64,000 bases of DNA from Torulaspora globosa (lineage: Eukaryota > Ascomycota > Saccharomycetes > Saccharomycetales > Saccharomycetaceae), in the NCBI RefSeq assembly GCF_014133895.1, contig NC_050730.1:186001-250000 (forward strand), read 5' to 3'. Of this stretch, positions 18,510-28,461 are shown in pieces. The translations under genes were made by a program, and so were the position numbers. Numbering within the stretch: the first letter of the stretch is position 1; every line of letters begins with the position of its first letter. The notes under the pieces were generated by a model. That model had not been told where the DNA came from and searched no databases. It saw only the letters and a program-made list of their open reading frames with translations.

Positions 18510-20660
18510 ATGAGGCTTCTCATCGCCCTGCTGCAGTTCTACATTTTTGGACTTGCATATTGTAGCGATGGATACGTCCGTTATGATTCCGGTGACTACA
18601 TCGCCATGGCATGTCAAACTGCCGTCCAGGCAACTTTCTGCAGTGCGAAATTTAAATCCAATTGTTCCTGTGTGAACGTGGATTCACTGGGCTCGTATGT
18701 CTACTGTGGATATCAAGAAGCAAGTAATGCAAAGGAAAAAAGCTCCTTTGAGCATTATTTGATGGGTATGTGCGAGGAGTTGACAGAGGATAAAATAGCA
18801 GCCGTTTACAAGAATGTTACAGATTACTTGGTTGATCCAGCAAAGGTCGAGGGGTTTAATAAGACAAAAATCATAAACTATCCTGTGTACTATAATAAGC
18901 AAACGTTTGGTTACGCATATTTATCCAATAGGTACAGGTGGCAGAATTTCGACCGTGCTATCGCTTGGGGGTCAGGGTTGTTGGGATTCTGGGCTTTCTT
19001 AATCTTATTTGGAGGCATAGACCATTGGGCCTCTCGGTTATTTCCTGCGCTTTCTATGCATGTTAAAAAGGCCATTGGTCGTTGGAAGGTTATTAGACTC
19101 TTAAGGAAACATGTATCACTGCCTGCCCTTTTCAATAATAAGCATATGACCCGCAACTTTCTTCAAGGTATGATACCGACAAGATTAGAGACAATAGTCC
19201 TTTCTCTGTTTTTCTGTCTGTTGGTAATTGGTGAAGCCACCAATATTCACTACTTACCGAATGGTACGATTTGGAAAGGAAGAAGAATACAATTGACCCG
19301 CTACGTAGGTGACAGATCAGGTGTCATTTCCATCTTTCTGATGCTGCCCACATACTTATTCGCAGGAAGGAATAACTTCCTGCTTTGGATTACCGGCTGG
19401 AAGCAGTCGACATTTTACACTTATCACAAGTGGCTGGCCCGCATGACAGTCATGTCATCCTTTGTGCATGTAGTAACCATGTTACTGAATTCTTACTGGA
19501 ATGACAAGATCGCCACCAGGAAATACAAGCCTTGGTGGCGATGGGGTTCTGTAGCAATGGTTGCTGGAGGAATTATGTTTTTCCAGTCGATGGCGATCTT
19601 GAGAACCAGATGTTATGAATTGTTCTTATACATTCATATTCTGATGGCGGTCTTCTTTCTCTGCGGCGTGTGGATCCATTTGTCATACTTTGCGTACACT
19701 CAATGGGCATACGCAGCAGCTGCTATATGGTGCTTTGACCGTTTTCTCAGACTTGCCAGGATTGGAACTATGGGAATTAGGACAGCACAAGCCTCCGTCA
19801 TTTCCGATGAAGTCATCATGCTGACTATGAAGCATGGCCCGGGATTCAAGAAGCCGACAGCTGGTTCGTTTGGTTACATTTATTTCTGCAAGAGCTGGCT
19901 ATTTTTCCAGTCACATCCGTTCACAGTTCTCCAAGATGACGATGGAAACATCAAGTTTTTGATCAAAGTCAAGAACGGCGTTACTAGGCGCCTTTACTCT
20001 CAGATAACCAGCGGGCCTGAAAACTCTCATGAGATTAAAGTTGCTGTAGAAGGATTCTACGGTGAGTACAAGCCCGCGTTCGCGTACGACCAGGTCGTCA
20101 TGATCGCTGGCGGTAACGGTATACCCGGGCTTTACGAATACATTACTGACATTAAGGAAAAGAGAATGGCAGGAAAGAGCAAGACCAAATTCGTCAAGCT
20201 CTACTGGGTAATAAGAAATTGGCACAGTTTGGACTGGTTCTTCGACGAACTGAAAGCTTTGCAACAGTATGATTTCGTCGAAACTGTTGTGTACGTTTCC
20301 AGATACCATGATGCTAAACTGGGTGCTCGGTTTGAAAACAACGCTTCAACTGATTCGTCAATACGCGGCGGTACCCCCAACGAGAAGGACGAGACGCTCG
20401 AAAAGGAGGTATCTTTGGACTACTCATGGCTAGAACCCATTACCAAGCAGCTTCCGCACGTTGCCTTCAGGGACTCGAGACCTGACCTCCCTCAGTTGCT
20501 CCATTTGGACATTCAAGAAGCGGCACAGCAAGACGACATCGCGGTGATGACCTGTGCCCATCATGCTATGTGTGACGATGTAAGAAAGACCATTGCACGA
20601 GAAGCCGGAGAATTCAGAAATGGCAGAATTGAGTTATTCGAACTTCTGCAAAGTTGGTAA
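18510..20660 (+). CDS. FRE-family plasma-membrane ferric/cupric reductase
   Basis: A 716-residue flavocytochrome. Order of parts: signal peptide (MRLLIALLQFYIFGLAYC), a Cys-rich extracellular N-terminal domain with several Cys and N-glycosylation sites, and a multi-span ferric reductase domain. Two bis-histidine heme pairs of the form H-x13-H are visible, one starting in FYTYHKWLARM and one in LYIHILMAVFF. The cytosolic part has an FAD-binding SHPFTV motif and an NADPH-binding segment with GGNGIPGLYEY and, near the end, VMTCAHHAMCDDVRK. Such enzymes pass electrons from NADPH to extracellular Fe3+ or Cu2+. The overall layout is that of S. cerevisiae Fre1-Fre3; I cannot say which paralog. No FRE gene lies at the matching S. 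cerevisiae place, so this copy is an insertion or a loss there. Confidence 0.93.
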   Translation: MRLLIALLQFYIFGLAYCSDGYVRYDSGDYIAMACQTAVQATFCSAKFKSNCSCVNVDSLGSYVYCGYQEASNAKEKSSFEHYLMGMCEELTEDKIAAVYKNVTDYLVDPAKVEGFNKTKIINYPVYYNKQTFGYAYLSNRYRWQNFDRAIAWGSGLLGFWAFLILFGGIDHWASRLFPALSMHVKKAIGRWKVIRLLRKHVSLPALFNNKHMTRNFLQGMIPTRLETIVLSLFFCLLVIGEATNIHYLPNGTIWKGRRIQLTRYVGDRSGVISIFLMLPTYLFAGRNNFLLWITGWKQSTFYTYHKWLARMTVMSSFVHVVTMLLNSYWNDKIATRKYKPWWRWGSVAMVAGGIMFFQSMAILRTRCYELFLYIHILMAVFFLCGVWIHLSYFAYTQWAYAAAAIWCFDRFLRLARIGTMGIRTAQASVISDEVIMLTMKHGPGFKKPTAGSFGYIYFCKSWLFFQSHPFTVLQDDDGNIKFLIKVKNGVTRRLYSQITSGPENSHEIKVAVEGFYGEYKPAFAYDQVVMIAGGNGIPGLYEYITDIKEKRMAGKSKTKFVKLYWVIRNWHSLDWFFDELKALQQYDFVETVVYVSRYHDAKLGARFENNASTDSSIRGGTPNEKDETLEKEVSLDYSWLEPITKQLPHVAFRDSRPDLPQLLHLDIQEAAQQDDIAVMTCAHHAMCDDVRKTIAREAGEFRNGRIELFELLQSW

Positions 20661-21067
20661 GACGACGCCAACCAAAATGCCACAGTTCGATGCCAGTTCT
20701 GTGGTTTCTATATTTACTCTTAGTAGCCAATGGTTCCCGATATTCTTCCCTTTAGAAATCACTGAATTTGCAATATAGTTTGGTAATATTCAAGCTTGTT
20801 TTTTGCTGTCACCCTCGCGTCAGCAAAGGTTGACGTTGCTTATAATATAATATTATGAATAACCAAGAAATTTGCTTGAGATCGGTTGCTACATAGGTAT
20901 TGCTCCTGTTGAAGTGGGACTGTAACAGCCGGAGAGCAAATTTTGTAGTTGCGTATGGTAAGGTCTTTCTTTCCCTTTAGCTATAAAAGACGAAAGATGC
21001 TGCTTACACATGTCAATGACAAAAGCACTGAGGACTGCCAAAAGGATACTTCTAATTCAAGATAATA
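20661..21067 (+). promoter_or_regulatory. ALD6 upstream region with TATA box
   Basis: A 407-bp spacer between the ferric reductase and ALD6. A canonical TATAAAAG lies at 20982-20989, 79 bp before the ALD6 ATG. A pyrimidine-rich tract (TCTTTCTTTCCCTTT) precedes it. No other feature is recognised. Confidence 0.6.
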
Positions 21068-22558
21068 ATGCCTGAAACCACTCCAGCTAAGTCAGTCCAA
21101 ATTACATTACCTAATGGCTTGAAGTATGAGCAGCCAACCGGTTTGTTCATCAACAATGAGTTTATACAGTCGCAAGGTGGTGAGATTCGTGAAGTTGAAA
21201 ACCCTTCCACGAATGAAAAGATCGCAGATATTTCTGCTGGGAATGAAGCTGATGTTGAATATGCGGTAGAGGCTGCCGAGAAGGCTTTTTACAGTGAATG
21301 GTCTACCCAAGACCCGAAGTTGAGGGCCAAATATCTGTACAGGTTGGCCGATCTAATTGAAGAAAATTTCGACCTCGTCAGCTCGATCGAGTCTGCAGAT
21401 AATGGTAAGACTCTAGCTCTCTCCCAAACTGACGTTAAGTTGGCTATAAACTGCCTGAGGGATGGGGCATCCTATGCAGACAAGATTGACGGCAGAGTAA
21501 TCAACTCCGGTGATACACATATCAATTTGACCTTCCATGAGCCTATTGGTGTATGTGGACAGATCATCCCATGGAACTTTCCTATAATGATGTTTATTTG
21601 GAAGATCTCCCCAGCGCTGGCTATGGGAAATACTTTGGTCTTGAAGCCGGCGTCTGCGACACCTCTGAATGCATTGTTCGTGGCATCTTTGGCCAAGAAG
21701 GCTGGTTTCCCTCCTGGAGTATTGAATGTCATACCAGGATCCGGCAGTAAGGTCGGGTCTGCCATTGCAAACCATAAGAGGATTAGAAAGGTTGCTTTCA
21801 CTGGCTCTACAGAGATCGGAAGAAGCACAGCTGTCGATGCATCTAAATCCAATTTAAAGAAAGTTACCATGGAGCTTGGTGGAAAATGTCCTCACTTGGT
21901 GTTTGATGATGTGGATATTGAGAAGACGGTACCAAATCTGGTGGCCGGTATCCTAGAGAATGCAGGCCAGGTTTGCTCCGCTGGGTCTAGAATATATGTT
22001 CAAGAAGGCATCTATGACAAGATTGTAGAAGCTTTTAGAAAATATGTCGAAATGAATGTCAAGGTTGGTGATCCCTTCGATGACAGCAATTTCCAAGGTG
22101 CAATTACCAACAAGCAGCAATATAATACTATTCTAGAATACATTAAAATTGGCAAAGACGAAGGTGCGAAGATATACGGTGGTAGGAAATTGGGAGACAA
22201 AGGCTACTTTATCGAACCAACTATCTTTTACGATGTCAAACAAAACATGAGAATTGTGAAAGAGGAGATATTTGGACCTGTGGTGGCTATTGGTAAATTT
22301 AAGACGTTGCAGGAAGCCGTGGATTTGGCAAATGATTCGGAGTACGGTCTTGCAGCGGCAGTGGAAACTTCAAGCCTATCAACTGCCTTGACTGTATCTA
22401 GGAAATTGCAGTCTGGTACTGTGTGGGTCAATACTTATAATGACTTTGATTCGAGAATGCCATTTGGTGGTGTAAAACAGTCTGGTTACGGAAGGGAGAT
22501 GGGCAAAGAAGTCTACGAAGCTTATACCAACGTAAAAGCCATCAGAATCAAATTATGA
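21068..22558 (+). CDS. ALD6: Cytosolic acetaldehyde dehydrogenase (Ald6-type)
   Basis: A 496-residue NAD(P)+-dependent aldehyde dehydrogenase that converts acetaldehyde to acetate for cytosolic acetyl-CoA and NADPH supply. Visible motifs are the catalytic Cys in [12 protein letters not shown], the general-base Glu in MELGGKCPH, the oxyanion Asn in [10 protein letters not shown], the dinucleotide loop FTGSTEIGR and the C-terminal [14 protein letters not shown]. There is no mitochondrial presequence: the protein begins [15 protein letters not shown], which fits the cytosolic Ald6 rather than Ald4/Ald5. S. cerevisiae Ald6 has 500 residues. Position near COS111 and LDH1 matches YPL061W in the interleaved order. 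Its strong codon bias toward TTG, GGT and AAG suggests high expression. Confidence 0.93.
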   Translation: MPETTPAKSVQITLPNGLKYEQPTGLFINNEFIQSQGGEIREVENPSTNEKIADISAGNEADVEYAVEAAEKAFYSEWSTQDPKLRAKYLYRLADLIEENFDLVSSIESADNGKTLALSQTDVKLAINCLRDGASYADKIDGRVINSGDTHINLTFHEPIGVCGQIIPWNFPIMMFIWKISPALAMGNTLVLKPASATPLNALFVASLAKKAGFPPGVLNVIPGSGSKVGSAIANHKRIRKVAFTGSTEIGRSTAVDASKSNLKKVTMELGGKCPHLVFDDVDIEKTVPNLVAGILENAGQVCSAGSRIYVQEGIYDKIVEAFRKYVEMNVKVGDPFDDSNFQGAITNKQQYNTILEYIKIGKDEGAKIYGGRKLGDKGYFIEPTIFYDVKQNMRIVKEEIFGPVVAIGKFKTLQEAVDLANDSEYGLAAAVETSSLSTALTVSRKLQSGTVWVNTYNDFDSRMPFGGVKQSGYGREMGKEVYEAYTNVKAIRIKL

Positions 22559-22694
22559 ACGACGCAGCAATGTGAGTGTAGGGTTAAATAACGGCAATAC
22601 TTAAGTAATACGTGAGCCTCCATAGCTAGTAGGAAGAACGCAATGCAACATGTTGATACTGAATTCTGAGCTTGAAACAGTTATGCCGCCCAGC

Positions 22695-23777
22695 TTAACT
22701 GAGCTCGCTTAACACATTCTCATGGAATTCCTTCAGGACCACCTCAGGATAATCAAAGCACAAATTGTGGCCGCAGTCCCTAATAGCAATTAACTTCTTT
22801 GCGTTGGCACCAGGTAGCAGATCAGAAATGTCTGATGAGTACTGAACCGGCGTGATCTCATCTCGATCACCACACATTATGACAAGCGAGGTCTGTGCGC
22901 CTGCCTTAATCAGCACATCGTTCAGCTCGCTCCAATCTATTTCTCTCCAACCTAGAAAGTAACCGAATATGCTTCGACTCTTGATTTGAACATTATTGTG
23001 GAACTGCCACAGCTTTCTATATGAGCTCGTTACGCCTCCTTCACGATGAAAGAACTGCCTAATGCCTGAACTCTTCAACCCTTTACACTGATCAAACCTC
23101 TCTCTATAGATGTCAAACAACCAGGGAAACTTGTGTCCTGTATGCAGCCCAATCTGAATCCAGTATCTGTTTTTAGCCAGATAGTCGACGTTGGGCTTTG
23201 GCGGAGCCAGAAGCACAAGCCTGTTGACTTCTTCATGGTATTTTAAATAGTAATGCACCGAAAGGTAACATCCCATTGAGTGTCCAACAATCGTCAGTTT
23301 CCCATAACCACCAGACTTGGCTATCTTGTCCACGGCCTGATGTATTGCTTCCACAACGTCATACATACAGTATCTGTCCCACTCGTCACTCTTGCCAAAG
23401 CCCGGTAGGTCTAACGCCAAAAACTGCCTGCCAGTCTCATCCAACATTCTTAACAATGGCTCAAACTGCTCCAAGTTGCCACCCAAGCCATGTATGAACA
23501 GGAACAGCTCATCACAGCGACCTGAACTTCTGATATTGTGGCAGACTCTCAAAAAGTATCGATCTGTGCCACCGAACTGCACATATGCTTCATTCTCGTC
23601 GATGAACTTGGTCTTGAAGTCCTGATCTGCCTGAGATCCTTTGATACTCTCTGCCAGATAAGATCCATCCTGGTAAGACTCGACGATGGCACCGAGAGAT
23701 CGGCCAGAAAGGGGCTGGCCTTCTAGATCACAACTTCTCTTGATACATCCCTCAATATCCACATTGCCAGCAACCAT
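22695..23777 (-). CDS. LDH1: Ldh1-like alpha/beta-hydrolase (lipid droplet hydrolase)
   Basis: A 360-residue serine hydrolase. The nucleophile elbow is GHSMG (in LTIVGHSMGCYLSVHYY), the oxyanion segment is FLFIHGLGGNLEQF, the acid is probably in IMCGDRDEITPV and the histidine in DCGHNLCFDYPEV. S. cerevisiae YBR204C (Ldh1, 375 residues) is a lipid-droplet esterase with weak triacylglycerol lipase activity, and the neighbours KTR3 and ALD6 fit that locus. The C-terminus (VLSELS) is not a canonical peroxisomal targeting signal. It is convergent with ALD6, with a gap of 136 bp. Confidence 0.9.
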   Translation of the reverse strand: MVAGNVDIEGCIKRSCDLEGQPLSGRSLGAIVESYQDGSYLAESIKGSQADQDFKTKFIDENEAYVQFGGTDRYFLRVCHNIRSSGRCDELFLFIHGLGGNLEQFEPLLRMLDETGRQFLALDLPGFGKSDEWDRYCMYDVVEAIHQAVDKIAKSGGYGKLTIVGHSMGCYLSVHYYLKYHEEVNRLVLLAPPKPNVDYLAKNRYWIQIGLHTGHKFPWLFDIYRERFDQCKGLKSSGIRQFFHREGGVTSSYRKLWQFHNNVQIKSRSIFGYFLGWREIDWSELNDVLIKAGAQTSLVIMCGDRDEITPVQYSSDISDLLPGANAKKLIAIRDCGHNLCFDYPEVVLKEFHENVLSELS

Positions 23778-24271
23778 TTCAGCAATGATAGAGAGGCCAA
23801 CTGTAGGTTACTTCTCATGTTACTCGCTCGAGGCCGCGTGGTATATAAGGTACTCGTTAACCGTCCGTTCCGCAAGCAGCTCAGCATCTAAAGCTCATTG
23901 AGTGCCAGACACCTTGACGAAGCAACATGGTGACCTGTAGCCATCTCAAGCAACCTATCTGGTTCTTACGGCCTGCAATTTGACCTAGAGAAAGCTGATG
24001 AAAACGGTGAAAAACCTTGGGTTTCCACTGAGCCGGCTGGCGGCTTAATGCTATCCATCTCGGGCCTCAATGGCTTCAGCCTTCTGGGCACTCTAAGGGT
24101 TCTTCGTATCACTACTAGTCTTAGCGCGTTCCGGATTAGATCTGACATGCTATAACTGAAAACTTCAAGTTACGCTCTCTAAGCAACGAAGAGAAGCTCA
24201 ATTGAAGCCGAGGTGAGTTGGAAACTACCAGCTAGGGTATTCTCGAAATCAGGCCGACTTTCAGCGGAGAA
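23778..24271. other. Divergent intergenic region LDH1/KTR3
   Basis: A 494-bp spacer between divergent genes. A TATATAA-like element occurs at 23842-23848, about 65 bp upstream of the LDH1 start. No other ORF or RNA gene is convincing. Confidence 0.45.
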
Positions 24272-25462
24272 ATGGCTGCTCAGAAGAAGAAGTTGATGCC
24301 AAAGTCGGCAGTCCTAGTGAAAAAATACAAAAGAGGCATCAGACTGTCTTTTACGGCGCTCGTCGTTGCTCTTACTCTTCTGTTTGTGTTCCACACTCCG
24401 TCGCATGCCGGTAATGGCCTGAGAAGAAACAATGGCGAGTATCTGATGCCATTCACCGACATCTCCCAGGGAGTGCACCACCCAAAGGATGATGGCAAGC
24501 GGGAAAAGGCCGTCATGGTGACCCTGGCAAGAAATAGTGACCTCTGGAGTTTAGTGCTGTCGATCAGACACGTCGAAGACCGTTTCAACCATAGATACAA
24601 TTACGATTGGGTGTTCCTGAATGATGAAGAGTTCACCGACGAGTTCAAGAGGATCACTACTGCTCTTGTCTCTGGCAAAGCCAAGTACGGGTTGATTCCT
24701 GAGGAGCATTGGTCTGTTCCTTCATGGATCGATGAGCAAAAGTTCGAGGCTTCCAGGCAGAAGATGGTTGAGGACAACGTCATCTACGGCGGTTCCGTTC
24801 CTTACAGACATATGTGCCGTTTTAACTCTGGTTTCTTCTACCGGCACGAGCTTTTACAGGAGTACGAGTGGTACTGGAGGGTGGACACTGATATAACAGT
24901 CTTTTGCGACATACAGTATGATATTTTCAAGTTCTTGCGAGAGAACAACAAGAAATACGGGTTCATTCTCTCCGTTTCTGAGTACGAAGCCACCATCCCA
25001 ACCCTGTGGGCTACCACCAAGGATTTCATGAAAGAATATCCGCAATATGTACACAAGAACAACCTAATGAAGTTTATTTCCAACGATGGTGGTGAAACCT
25101 ACAATATGTGTCACTTCTGGTCGAATTTCGAAGTCGGCTCGCTCGAGTTCTGGAGATCTCCTGCTTACTCCAAATTTTTTGACTATCTGGATCGACGTGG
25201 TGGATTCTTTTACGAGAGATGGGGCGACGCTCCAGTCCATTCCATTGCAGCTTCATTGCTTTTGGATAAATCAGAGATTCACTTTTTCGATGGCCTGGGA
25301 TTCCACCATCCTGACTTTACTTCCTGTCCAACAGAGGAGAAGATCAGGTTACAGAATAAATGTGTTTGCAACCCAGAGAAGGACTTGACTTGGCTTGATT
25401 ACTACTTCTGCACCAGGAAATTCTTCAGCGCTGCCGGGTACTCAATGCCAAAAGACATATAG
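24272..25462 (+). CDS. KTR3: Ktr3 alpha-1,2-mannosyltransferase (GT15)
   Basis: A 396-residue type II Golgi membrane protein that extends O- and N-linked mannan chains using GDP-mannose. A short basic cytosolic tail precedes one membrane span (about residues 24-43, LSFTALVVALTLLFVF). The GT15 catalytic domain shows YNYDWVFLNDEEFTDEFK, the metal-binding region YEWYWRVDTDITVFCD, the family signature MCHFWSNFEVGSLEFWR and a Cys-rich end. Length is close to S. cerevisiae Ktr3 (404 residues). The family has several close paralogs (Ktr1, Kre2); the KTR3 assignment uses gene order next to LDH1. Confidence 0.93.
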   Translation: MAAQKKKLMPKSAVLVKKYKRGIRLSFTALVVALTLLFVFHTPSHAGNGLRRNNGEYLMPFTDISQGVHHPKDDGKREKAVMVTLARNSDLWSLVLSIRHVEDRFNHRYNYDWVFLNDEEFTDEFKRITTALVSGKAKYGLIPEEHWSVPSWIDEQKFEASRQKMVEDNVIYGGSVPYRHMCRFNSGFFYRHELLQEYEWYWRVDTDITVFCDIQYDIFKFLRENNKKYGFILSVSEYEATIPTLWATTKDFMKEYPQYVHKNNLMKFISNDGGETYNMCHFWSNFEVGSLEFWRSPAYSKFFDYLDRRGGFFYERWGDAPVHSIAASLLLDKSEIHFFDGLGFHHPDFTSCPTEEKIRLQNKCVCNPEKDLTWLDYYFCTRKFFSAAGYSMPKDI

Positions 25463-25630
25463 ATTCCCAATATATATATTGAAGACGGATACTGGAACAC
25501 CGTCGTTCTAGTACATCCTCGCCTGAGTTTTGTTCTATCTTGTAGCCTTGAGTAAGGTGGGTTAAAAGCCAGTCTTGAGATCGATTGTTACCGATGACTC
25601 GGCACGTCGAGGAACAGATCAACCACAAGG

Positions 25631-26836
25631 ATGCAGCTTCATAGGGTGTCAGTTTGTCGTGCAACGAAGACTGGCCTGGGCTCCTTCTCTAGAGCTATGA
25701 CTCGCCATCTAAGGCGATTTCAATCGACTACGAGTAGCCCAGGAAAGGGCGATAATACGGCAGCTATTCTATTGCAAAAGAATCTAATCCAAAGAAACAA
25801 TTCCCTGTACAACTACGGTACCGGTACCATACGATGCACGATATTTGACGGTTTTGGCAACAAGGCCAGCCAACCGTTGGAGATGAAGAGAGAAGACCTA
25901 GTTTCCAGACACCAATTACTGCCGAGAGACCTAAGAAAGATCGAGCGGTCCAGAAAGAATGATCTAGTGCCCAGCTTGCTGGTGCGGAGGAACGGAATAC
26001 TGATCAGTCTTCTCACCATCAGAGCTCTCATCAAGCCGGACATGGTGATAATATTTGATTCAGTGGGCAAAGGCATATCACTCGACTCGACCACACACAG
26101 GGCCTTCATCAAGGACCTGACCACGAGACTAACCAACCAGGGCGGCGAGATGAACAAAGATCCTCTGCCGTACGAATTCCGGGCTCTGGAGTCCATCTTT
26201 GTCTCTGCATTATCCAACATGTCAGGCGAAATGAAAGTGCTTCTAACAGTGTGCAGGGGTATACTGAACGACCTCGAGTTCAGCATCACCAGAGACAAGC
26301 TACGCTTTCTATTGATGCAGAACAAGAAACTCACCATTTTCCGCAGGAAGGCAATCCTAGTCAGAGAAATGCTAGACGATCTCTTAGACCAAGATGACGT
26401 GCTCTGCGAAATGTACCTCAACGACCAACACACAGGCAAAATCAGGGCCAAGGACGACCATGCAGAGATCGAGATGCTTCTCGAGACTTACTATTCGCAC
26501 GTCGATGAAATAGTGCAGATCATAGAGTCTGCCATCTCCAACGTCAAGACAACCGAGGAAATCATCAATATCATTCTCGATTCTAACCGAAACGAACTAC
26601 TGCTACTCGGCATAAAATTCACCATAGGAATGTTGTCGCTCGGAGGCGCATTATGGGCGGCGTCCCTCTACGGAATGAACCTTGAGAACTTCATAGAGGA
26701 GACTTCTTATGGCTTCCCGCTTGTCACAGTTCTCAGCTTGATCTCTATGGGCGCGCTCTTCGCTTACAGCATAAAACGCCTCCACAGGATACAAAAGATG
26801 TCTCTCGTCAGTCGCACCAAGGCCAATATCAAGTAG
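25631..26836 (+). CDS. MFM1: Mfm1/Lpe10 mitochondrial Mg2+ channel subunit (CorA/Mrs2 family)
   Basis: A 401-residue inner-membrane protein. It has a basic mitochondrial presequence rich in Arg, a long helical matrix domain, and two C-terminal membrane spans separated by the family-defining GMN motif (SLYGMNLENF). The first span is LGIKFTIGMLSLGGALWAAS and the second VTVLSLISMGALFAYSI. Mrs2 and Mfm1/Lpe10 form magnesium channels and are needed for group II intron splicing in S. cerevisiae mitochondria. The ATG at 25631 begins MQLHRVSVCRATKTG. Position before FTH1 matches YPL060W in the interleaved order. Confidence 0.92.
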   Translation: MQLHRVSVCRATKTGLGSFSRAMTRHLRRFQSTTSSPGKGDNTAAILLQKNLIQRNNSLYNYGTGTIRCTIFDGFGNKASQPLEMKREDLVSRHQLLPRDLRKIERSRKNDLVPSLLVRRNGILISLLTIRALIKPDMVIIFDSVGKGISLDSTTHRAFIKDLTTRLTNQGGEMNKDPLPYEFRALESIFVSALSNMSGEMKVLLTVCRGILNDLEFSITRDKLRFLLMQNKKLTIFRRKAILVREMLDDLLDQDDVLCEMYLNDQHTGKIRAKDDHAEIEMLLETYYSHVDEIVQIIESAISNVKTTEEIINIILDSNRNELLLLGIKFTIGMLSLGGALWAASLYGMNLENFIEETSYGFPLVTVLSLISMGALFAYSIKRLHRIQKMSLVSRTKANIK

Positions 26837-27038
26837 ACCAACCATTGACCCATTATAGACGTTCTGACGCCAGCTAAGCAGAAGAAGCTTATTAGTGTCA
26901 AAAGTCACGTGCAACTTATAGGTGCCGTCCGCATAAAGTGGGATAAGCTGGCTTGAAGACAGAGATAAGTTAATGGAAGCATACGGTGGTTATCTGGTCG
27001 GTTGGTGAACTGCCTTGGTGTCCAGAGCTCAGGATATC

Positions 27039-28349
27039 ATGAACTTTGAAGAGTATTTCTCGTTCCAGATTTTTTTCATCTTTCTAAGAGAGTCGCTTGA
27101 AATTGTGGTTATCATCTCGATCCTTCTGGCAATCGTGAAGCAGGCGCTGGCCATAAATGTCGAGTGTGAAAGCAATGAGGATCCTGGATCTAGCAGTTCG
27201 CGGGGTTTAGAGTCTGTACCCTTGACTGTGGAAGAGGAAGAGGAAGAGTTTGAATTTGGAGAGGAAGCGCTGCAGACTAATGAGGAAGGCGCTGGCGGCG
27301 CTGATAATGAGAAGTTGTACTCGAAATTGAAGTGGCAAATAGTTTCTGGTGGCATCGTTGGTCTGCTGATGTGCATGCTAATTGGAGGAGGGTTTATTGT
27401 GATCTTCTACCGCATCGGCACCGATCTGTGGAGTCTAGGAGAGCATTACTACGAGGGAATATTGAGTATTGTTGCATCCGTTATCATCTCTTTCATGGGT
27501 TTGTTCTTCCTACGTATGGGTAAGCTGAGAGAGAAATTTAGGGTGAAGCTAGCAACGATCATCTATTCTGACAGATCGATGATGCTCAGGGCCGGGGGAC
27601 AAGATGCTGTCAGGTTCAGCGAAAGATATGCGTTTTTTATCTTGCCTTTTATCACTTGCCTCAGGGAGGGCCTTGAAGCAGTAGTTTTCGTCGGTGGAGT
27701 CGGGCTCGATCAGCCTTTGTCCTCAATTCCTCTCTCGATGATCACTGCAGCATCGATCAGTGCCGTTTTTGGCTATTTCTTCTTCCGCTATTCAGGCTCT
27801 TTGTCTTTGAAGATTTGTCTAGTGGTGGCAACCTGTTTCCTGTATCTGATTTCTGCTGGGCTTTTCTCTAAAGGTGTATGGCAGCTTGAGCTACAGGACT
27901 ATATCAACAAAAGCAACGGTCAAGATATGTCGGAAGTTGGCAGTGGTCCCGGCTCTTACGATATTTCAAGGTCTGTCTGGCATGTGAATTGTTGCAATGG
28001 CGAAAGAGATGGCGGCTGGATGATCCTAACCGCAATATTCGGTTGGACCAACAGCGCGACTTATGGATCTGTTATCAGTTACAATGCTTACTGGCTCGTG
28101 ATTATTGGAATAATTAAGCTGTTGAAAACAGAGGAACATGGCTATGTTCCTCATCTTCCCTTATTTATTCAGAAGAAGCGTATGATCAAACGGCTACGCA
28201 TAGCTGAAAAATCCCTAAGACTAAAGAACTCTGCACAGGATAGGATTCCAAACGTAGCTAATTCAAATCCAAGAATATCTGAAGAGAGTTCCGCACCCCT
28301 GGTTAGTTCGGGTACAGGTGTCGGTAACGGCTCTATACAACAATCATGA
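27039..28349 (+). CDS. FTH1: Fth1-like vacuolar iron permease
   Basis: A 436-residue multi-span membrane protein of the Ftr1/Fth1 oxidase-coupled iron permease family. The two iron-binding REXLE motifs are present, RESLE in the first span (FIFLRESLEIVVIIS) and REGLE in the fourth (TCLREGLEAVVFVGG). An acidic cytosolic or luminal loop near residues 60-85 (EEEEEEFEFGEE) is as in Fth1. In S. cerevisiae Fth1 pairs with the multicopper oxidase Fet5 to move iron out of the vacuole. The frame is open upstream to a TTG; the ATG at 27039 gives MNFEEYFSFQIFF, the family start. YBR207W is the neighbour of DUR1,2, as here. The intergenic region holds a CACGTG E-box at 26906-26911. Confidence 0.93.
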   Translation: MNFEEYFSFQIFFIFLRESLEIVVIISILLAIVKQALAINVECESNEDPGSSSSRGLESVPLTVEEEEEEFEFGEEALQTNEEGAGGADNEKLYSKLKWQIVSGGIVGLLMCMLIGGGFIVIFYRIGTDLWSLGEHYYEGILSIVASVIISFMGLFFLRMGKLREKFRVKLATIIYSDRSMMLRAGGQDAVRFSERYAFFILPFITCLREGLEAVVFVGGVGLDQPLSSIPLSMITAASISAVFGYFFFRYSGSLSLKICLVVATCFLYLISAGLFSKGVWQLELQDYINKSNGQDMSEVGSGPGSYDISRSVWHVNCCNGERDGGWMILTAIFGWTNSATYGSVISYNAYWLVIIGIIKLLKTEEHGYVPHLPLFIQKKRMIKRLRIAEKSLRLKNSAQDRIPNVANSNPRISEESSAPLVSSGTGVGNGSIQQS

Positions 28350-28461
28350 TATTCGGACTTGAAATTAGTGCTTCCATAGCGGTTCAGATTGCCCAGAGAC
28401 GAATCGATTCGCTGTGAATATACATCAATCATTCTAATTAATTACGATTGTTTAACAACAT

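Noticed and set aside
26904..26911. GTCACGTG matching the centromere element CDEI
   Set aside because: It is not followed by an AT-rich CDEII of about 80 bp or a CDEIII; more likely a Cbf1/E-box site in the FTH1 promoter. The same holds for 45033-45040.
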